From CAZJQT01 sp964604415 (GTDB lineage: Bacteria; Patescibacteriota; Saccharimonadia; Saccharimonadales; CAZJQT01), in assembly GCA_964604415.1 (NCBI GenBank), contig CAZRYT010000021.1:1-9470 (forward strand): a stretch of DNA of 9,470 bases. The letters are read 5' to 3'. Shown here one piece after another: positions 6,209-9,470 of this stretch. The position numbers and the translations under genes are program-made. Position 1 is the stretch's first letter, and the number at the start of each line of letters is the position of its first letter. The notes beneath the pieces were generated by a model. The model was given only the letters and a program-made list of their open reading frames with translations, ran no database searches and had not been told where the DNA came from.

Positions 6209-6381
6209 AAATGTATCCGTTCGCCAGACGGCGAAGAGCAGCTATCAACTGCAAGGTGTGAGAAGAAAGCTTTAAGTTAGTAGAACTCACCGGGAAGGCC
6301 CGTAATCGTCCTAAATTAAGTCCCAAGCAGGATGGTACCGTCTCAATTGAGGCTCCTGTGATCAAGGGGCTTTTTGTTTTT
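6195..6381 (+). promoter_or_regulatory. T-box riboswitch controlling ileS (tRNA-Ile sensing, transcriptional)
   Basis: The leader senses uncharged tRNA-Ile and permits read-through into ileS. The antiterminator is textbook: CAGGA (6328-6332) pairs with TCCTG (6354-6358) around the seven-base T-box bulge TGGTACC (6333-6339) and an upper stem GTCTC/GAGGC (6340-6344 with 6349-6353). The TGGT can pair with the ACCA end of a tRNA with discriminator A, as expected for tRNA-Ile. GTGAG/CTCAC (6258-6262 with 6286-6290), with GAA and AGTAGAA elements inside, looks like Stem II; CGGG/CCCG (6291-6294 with 6299-6302) may belong to the IIA/B region. The likely specifier is ATC at 6244-6246, an isoleucine codon, but two Stem I foldings are possible. 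The class is secure, the upstream boundary is not. Confidence 0.88.
6350..6381 (+). terminator. Rho-independent terminator of the ileS T-box
   Basis: AGGCTCCT (6350-6357) pairs with AGGGGCTT (6365-6372), using two G-U pairs, around a seven-base loop, and runs into a T-rich tract (6371-6381). Its left arm uses the same bases that complete the antiterminator (GAGGC and TCCTG), so the two structures exclude each other. The ileS Shine-Dalgarno lies just past it and is not sequestered, pointing to transcriptional rather than translational control. Confidence 0.85.
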
Positions 6382-6392
6382 AAAGGAGAGTT

Positions 6393-9338
6393 ATGAAGTT
6401 CAAGCAAGGCACCAGACGCAAGGCAATTGACTACGAGAAAGACCTCGTAGCCTATTGGAAAAAGAACAAGACTTTCGAGAAGTCAGTTTCGTCACGCCCT
6501 AAGGACAATGCTTACGTTTTCTATGATGGGCCGCCTTTCATAACTGGGGTGCCACACACTGGGACGCTACTGAGCAGCATCGCTAAGGACGTGGTACCAC
6601 GCTATTGGACTATGAAAGGCAAGCGAGTCGAGCGGGTTTGGGGCTGGGACTGTCACGGTTTGCCGGCCGAAGTCTACACCGAGAAAAAGCTAGGCATAAA
6701 AGACAGGAATGAAATCGGTACTACCATTAGCTTGGAGGACTACATCAAGGCTTGTCGTGCCAACATGGTACAGACGGGTAGTGAATGGGAAGACACGATT
6801 GACCGCATTGGCCGCTGGGTGGACTTCAACGGTGCCTACAAAACCATGGACAAAGAGTTCATGGAAAGCGTCTGGTGGGCCTTTAAGAAGCTCTATGACG
6901 CCGGCAAGATCTATGAAGGCGAAAAGGTATTGCTTTATTGCACTAGGGACGCTACGCCGCTTTCTAAGGCCGAAGTCGCCATGGACAATAGCTACCAGGA
7001 TGACACTGACCCAAGTGTCTATGTGAAATTCAAACTAAAAGGTGAGAAAAGTTATCTGTTGGCTTGGACAACTACACCCTGGACACTGCCATCTAACACC
7101 GCTTTGGCAGTCAATAAAGACGTCGTTTATGCTGAGGTTGAACTAGCCGGGGAGCATTTGATTTTGGCCGAGACTCTGCTCGAGAAAGCTCTAACAGACG
7201 AAAAGCATCAAAAGCTTGACTATAAAGTTTTGCGAAAGTTTAAAGGCAGCGAATTAGTCGGTAAGTCGTATGAACCTTTGTTCAAGGACCGTGGCAACAA
7301 CGCTCACAAAATTTGGCACGCCAGTTTCGTCCATACCGAGGAAGGCACCGGCATTGCCCACGAGTCACCAGCTTACGGAGAGGACGATTATACCTTAGCC
7401 AAGAAGAATAAAATTCCTATGGCTCTAGATACTGACGAAGAAGGTTTTTACACCGAGGGCGAGTGGCAAGGCAAACAAATTTGGGAGATAAATAAAGACA
7501 TAGCTAAGACATTGTTTGAGCGCGGTGTGGTCTGGAAAATCGAATACATCACGCACCCCTATCCACACTGCCACCGTTGTGGTACACGCCTGATGTACCG
7601 GGCTCACCCCAGTTGGTTCATGGATATTGATAATCAACGTACAGACATGCTAGAACAAAACGGTAATATCAATTGGTTTCCGGAGCACATCAAACATGGT
7701 CGGTTTGAAAAAACTGTTGAGAGCGCTCCAGACTGGAACCTCAGTCGCGACCGTTTCTGGGCCACAGCTATGCCAGTCTGGAAGGGCAAGGACAAGAGTG
7801 GTAAAGAGCACATCAAAGTTGTTGGCAGTTATGCTGAACTCAAGGAGTTATCGGGCGTTGAACTGGATGATTATCATCGACCATGGATAGATGATGTAGA
7901 GTTTACAATAGATAATGTCAAATATAAGCGTATAGACAAGGTTATGGACTCCTGGTTTGAGGCTGGCAGTATGCCGTTTGCCCAGTTCCATTATCCGTTC
8001 GAAAATACGGAAAAATTTGAACAAAATTTTCCAGGTGACTTCATCGTAGAATACATTGCTCAAGTCAGGGCCTGGTTCTATTACCTACACGCCGTTGGGG
8101 TAGGGTTGTTTGGCAAAAACGTCTTTCGCAATGTTATTACCACCGGTACTGTCGCTGGAAATGATGGTAGAAAAATGAGCAAAAGCTTTGGGAACTTTAC
8201 CGACCCAAACCTACTGATGGATGAATATTCGGCTGACGCCCTGCGCTTTTTGCTTATGAGCTCAACACTGATGAACGGCGAAGATTACTCCTTGGTAGAT
8301 AAGGACGTGGCCGACGTCAATCGTAAGCTGTCGATGATTTGGAATATGTACGACTTCTTTACTATGTACGCTGAGGTAGATGGCTGGGAGTGGAATGGTA
8401 AGCTGGAAGATCCAATCAATGAAAACAGTAACTTACTCGACCAGTGGATTGTTTCCAGAGTTCACCAGCTTATTGAAGAAGTTGATGCTAATATGCAGCG
8501 CTATGATATACCAAATGCCCTCAAACCAGTATTGCCCTTCATTGATGACGCCAGTAACTGGTACGTGCGCCGTAGTCGTCGGCGTTTCTGGAAATCAGGT
8601 GATGACACAGATAAACAACAAGCCTATCAGACGTTGCATTACGTACTAGTGCGGCTCAGCCAGGTCTTAGCACCTTTCACTCCGTTCTTGGCAGAAGAAT
8701 TATTCTTGAAATTGACCGACAATAAGCTCGGCGAAAGTGTGCATTTAACTGATTGGCCGGAGGTAGGCCACATAAATGAATTGCTAGTCCAGAAAATGCA
8801 AATACTGCGCAACCTGATAACAATCGGTTTAAGTGTACGTGCTGAACACAGCATTAAAGTCAGACAACCGTTGGCCAAAGTCACACTTCAAAGATTCTAT
8901 GAAGCTTATTTACTGCCAGAGTTAACCGAAATCCTGAAAGAGGAATTGAACGTAAAAGAGGTGTTATTCGATAAAAGTGTACTCAAACCTGACGAGACGT
9001 TCCTAAAAAACCTGAAAGAGGGGAACTTTACGCAACACTATCGAGTGCAGCTTGATACCAAACTCAACCCAGAACTCAAACGAGAAGGATTAATGCGTGA
9101 GGTTGTGCGTCAGATTCAAAGTGCTCGTAAAACAGCTGGCTTGAATGTTGATGACCGGATAAGTTTGGTATTGCAAACAGATAGCAAAGACCTGGAGAAG
9201 GCCATCGAGGAGCATGAACATACTATTAAGCAAGAAACACTGGCGACTCACCTGACAAAAGAGGGCAGCAGTACATACTCAGCAGAAGTAAAAGTAGAAG
9301 ATAGTGATCTGTCTATTGGTCTGAAAAAGGCGTCTTAA
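6393..9338 (+). CDS. ileS: Isoleucyl-tRNA synthetase, type 2 (eukaryote-like)
   Basis: Class I synthetase charging tRNA-Ile with isoleucine in the cytoplasm; 981 residues. Seen in order: the catalytic entry DGPPFITGVPHTGT, where the HIGH motif reads His55-Thr-Gly-Thr58; GWDCHGLPAE; the CP1 editing domain with TTTPWTLPSN (226-235) and GTGIAHESPAYGEDD (His323), which clears mischarged valine; a CHRCGT cysteine pair before the MYRAHPSWFMD segment; a perfect KMSKS at 594-598; and the anticodon-binding helical domain (NWYVRRSRRRFWKS to LAPFTPFLAEELF). The C-terminal part carries MREVVRQIQSARKTAGLNVDDRI and lacks the terminal zinc finger of the E. coli type. These mark the type 2 branch, members of which can be insensitive to mupirocin. 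AGGAG (6384-6388) four bases before the ATG fixes the start, right after the T-box terminator. The missing last histidine of HIGH is the one oddity. Confidence 0.97.
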   Translation: MKFKQGTRRKAIDYEKDLVAYWKKNKTFEKSVSSRPKDNAYVFYDGPPFITGVPHTGTLLSSIAKDVVPRYWTMKGKRVERVWGWDCHGLPAEVYTEKKLGIKDRNEIGTTISLEDYIKACRANMVQTGSEWEDTIDRIGRWVDFNGAYKTMDKEFMESVWWAFKKLYDAGKIYEGEKVLLYCTRDATPLSKAEVAMDNSYQDDTDPSVYVKFKLKGEKSYLLAWTTTPWTLPSNTALAVNKDVVYAEVELAGEHLILAETLLEKALTDEKHQKLDYKVLRKFKGSELVGKSYEPLFKDRGNNAHKIWHASFVHTEEGTGIAHESPAYGEDDYTLAKKNKIPMALDTDEEGFYTEGEWQGKQIWEINKDIAKTLFERGVVWKIEYITHPYPHCHRCGTRLMYRAHPSWFMDIDNQRTDMLEQNGNINWFPEHIKHGRFEKTVESAPDWNLSRDRFWATAMPVWKGKDKSGKEHIKVVGSYAELKELSGVELDDYHRPWIDDVEFTIDNVKYKRIDKVMDSWFEAGSMPFAQFHYPFENTEKFEQNFPGDFIVEYIAQVRAWFYYLHAVGVGLFGKNVFRNVITTGTVAGNDGRKMSKSFGNFTDPNLLMDEYSADALRFLLMSSTLMNGEDYSLVDKDVADVNRKLSMIWNMYDFFTMYAEVDGWEWNGKLEDPINENSNLLDQWIVSRVHQLIEEVDANMQRYDIPNALKPVLPFIDDASNWYVRRSRRRFWKSGDDTDKQQAYQTLHYVLVRLSQVLAPFTPFLAEELFLKLTDNKLGESVHLTDWPEVGHINELLVQKMQILRNLITIGLSVRAEHSIKVRQPLAKVTLQRFYEAYLLPELTEILKEELNVKEVLFDKSVLKPDETFLKNLKEGNFTQHYRVQLDTKLNPELKREGLMREVVRQIQSARKTAGLNVDDRISLVLQTDSKDLEKAIEEHEHTIKQETLATHLTKEGSSTYSAEVKVEDSDLSIGLKKAS

Positions 9339-9343
9339 CTTCT

Positions 9344-9372
9344 TTGACACCCAGAGCTATCTCTGATACTAT
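9344..9372 (+). promoter_or_regulatory. Strong promoter for rplU with extended -10
   Basis: A perfect TTGACA (9344-9349) and TACTAT (9367-9372) are 17 bases apart, and TG at 9364-9365 gives an extended -10. Transcription would begin near 9379-9380, only three or four bases before the rplU ATG. The spacer holds a hairpin-like repeat, CAGAG/CTCTG (9352-9356 with 9361-9365). There is no terminator between ileS and this promoter, so some read-through is possible. Confidence 0.7.
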
Positions 9373-9382
9373 CTCTTGGTCT

Positions 9383-9470
9383 ATGAAAAAAGCAGTCATA
9401 TCTACCGGTGGTAAGCAATATCTCGTTTCAGAAGGCGAGACTATTGAAGTTGAACTGCTAAAACAAGAAG
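9383..9470 (+). CDS. rplU: Ribosomal protein bL21, N-terminal part (cut by window end)
   Basis: The 29 visible residues begin MKKAVISTGGKQYLVSEGETIEVELL, matching the start of bL21, a large-subunit protein that binds 23S rRNA; the TGGKQY motif is diagnostic. The frame is open to the window edge. The ATG at 9383 is the only fitting start, and no Shine-Dalgarno precedes it; the promoter sits so close that the message may be leaderless. rpmA (bL27) usually follows this gene in bacteria, but it lies outside the window. Confidence 0.93.
   Translation, partial: MKKAVISTGGKQYLVSEGETIEVELLKQE

Noticed and set aside
1..9470. Alternative genetic code (UGA read as glycine, as in some CPR groups)
   Set aside because: No in-frame UGA occurs in any recognised gene and glycines are encoded by GGN. 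The absence of UGA stops among six genes is too small a sample to mean anything.
1..9470. A novel multi-gene defence, mobile or biosynthetic system
   Set aside because: Every long frame matches a known housekeeping family in conserved context; no transposase, integrase, toxin, nuclease or array-like repeats were seen.

Overview
The window reads as a piece of chromosome from a small-genome bacterium, most likely of the Candidate Phyla Radiation (Patescibacteria, perhaps Saccharibacteria). The grounds are the gene repertoire and order, the long cobalamin-type ribonucleotide reductase, the eukaryote-like (type 2) isoleucyl-tRNA synthetase and the short intergenic gaps. The phylum is an inference from protein character, not a search result. 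All genes lie on the + strand. The standard bacterial code fits: there is no in-frame UGA, and the six visible stops are UAA or UAG.

Layout: the 3' end of ftsA (3-638); a promoter inside an inverted repeat; ftsZ (710-2026); a 356-base gap holding a 169-base near-palindrome (2048-2216) and a promoter flanked by two NrdR-box-like operators; nrdR (2383-2853); a gap with a second strongly folding element (2859-2950); nrdJ, the adenosylcobalamin-dependent ribonucleotide reductase (3078-5861); a 98-residue cysteine-free thioredoxin-fold-like protein (5900-6196); a T-box riboswitch with its terminator (about 6195-6381); ileS (6393-9338); a strong promoter almost touching the start of rplU (9383 onward, cut by the window end).

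The genes form three functional blocks. ftsA-ftsZ is the Z-ring and its membrane anchor, the remnant of a division cluster. nrdR-nrdJ-redoxin-like is a deoxyribonucleotide module: the repressor lies directly before its likely target enzyme and appears to control its own promoter. ileS is set apart by tRNA-sensing attenuation, and rplU begins a ribosomal-protein unit.

The coding content is ordinary housekeeping. I found no new multi-gene system, mobile element, CRISPR array, tRNA or rRNA. What merits attention is in the gaps: the long palindrome after ftsZ, the folded element before nrdJ, the compact T-box before ileS, and the nearly leaderless start of rplU.
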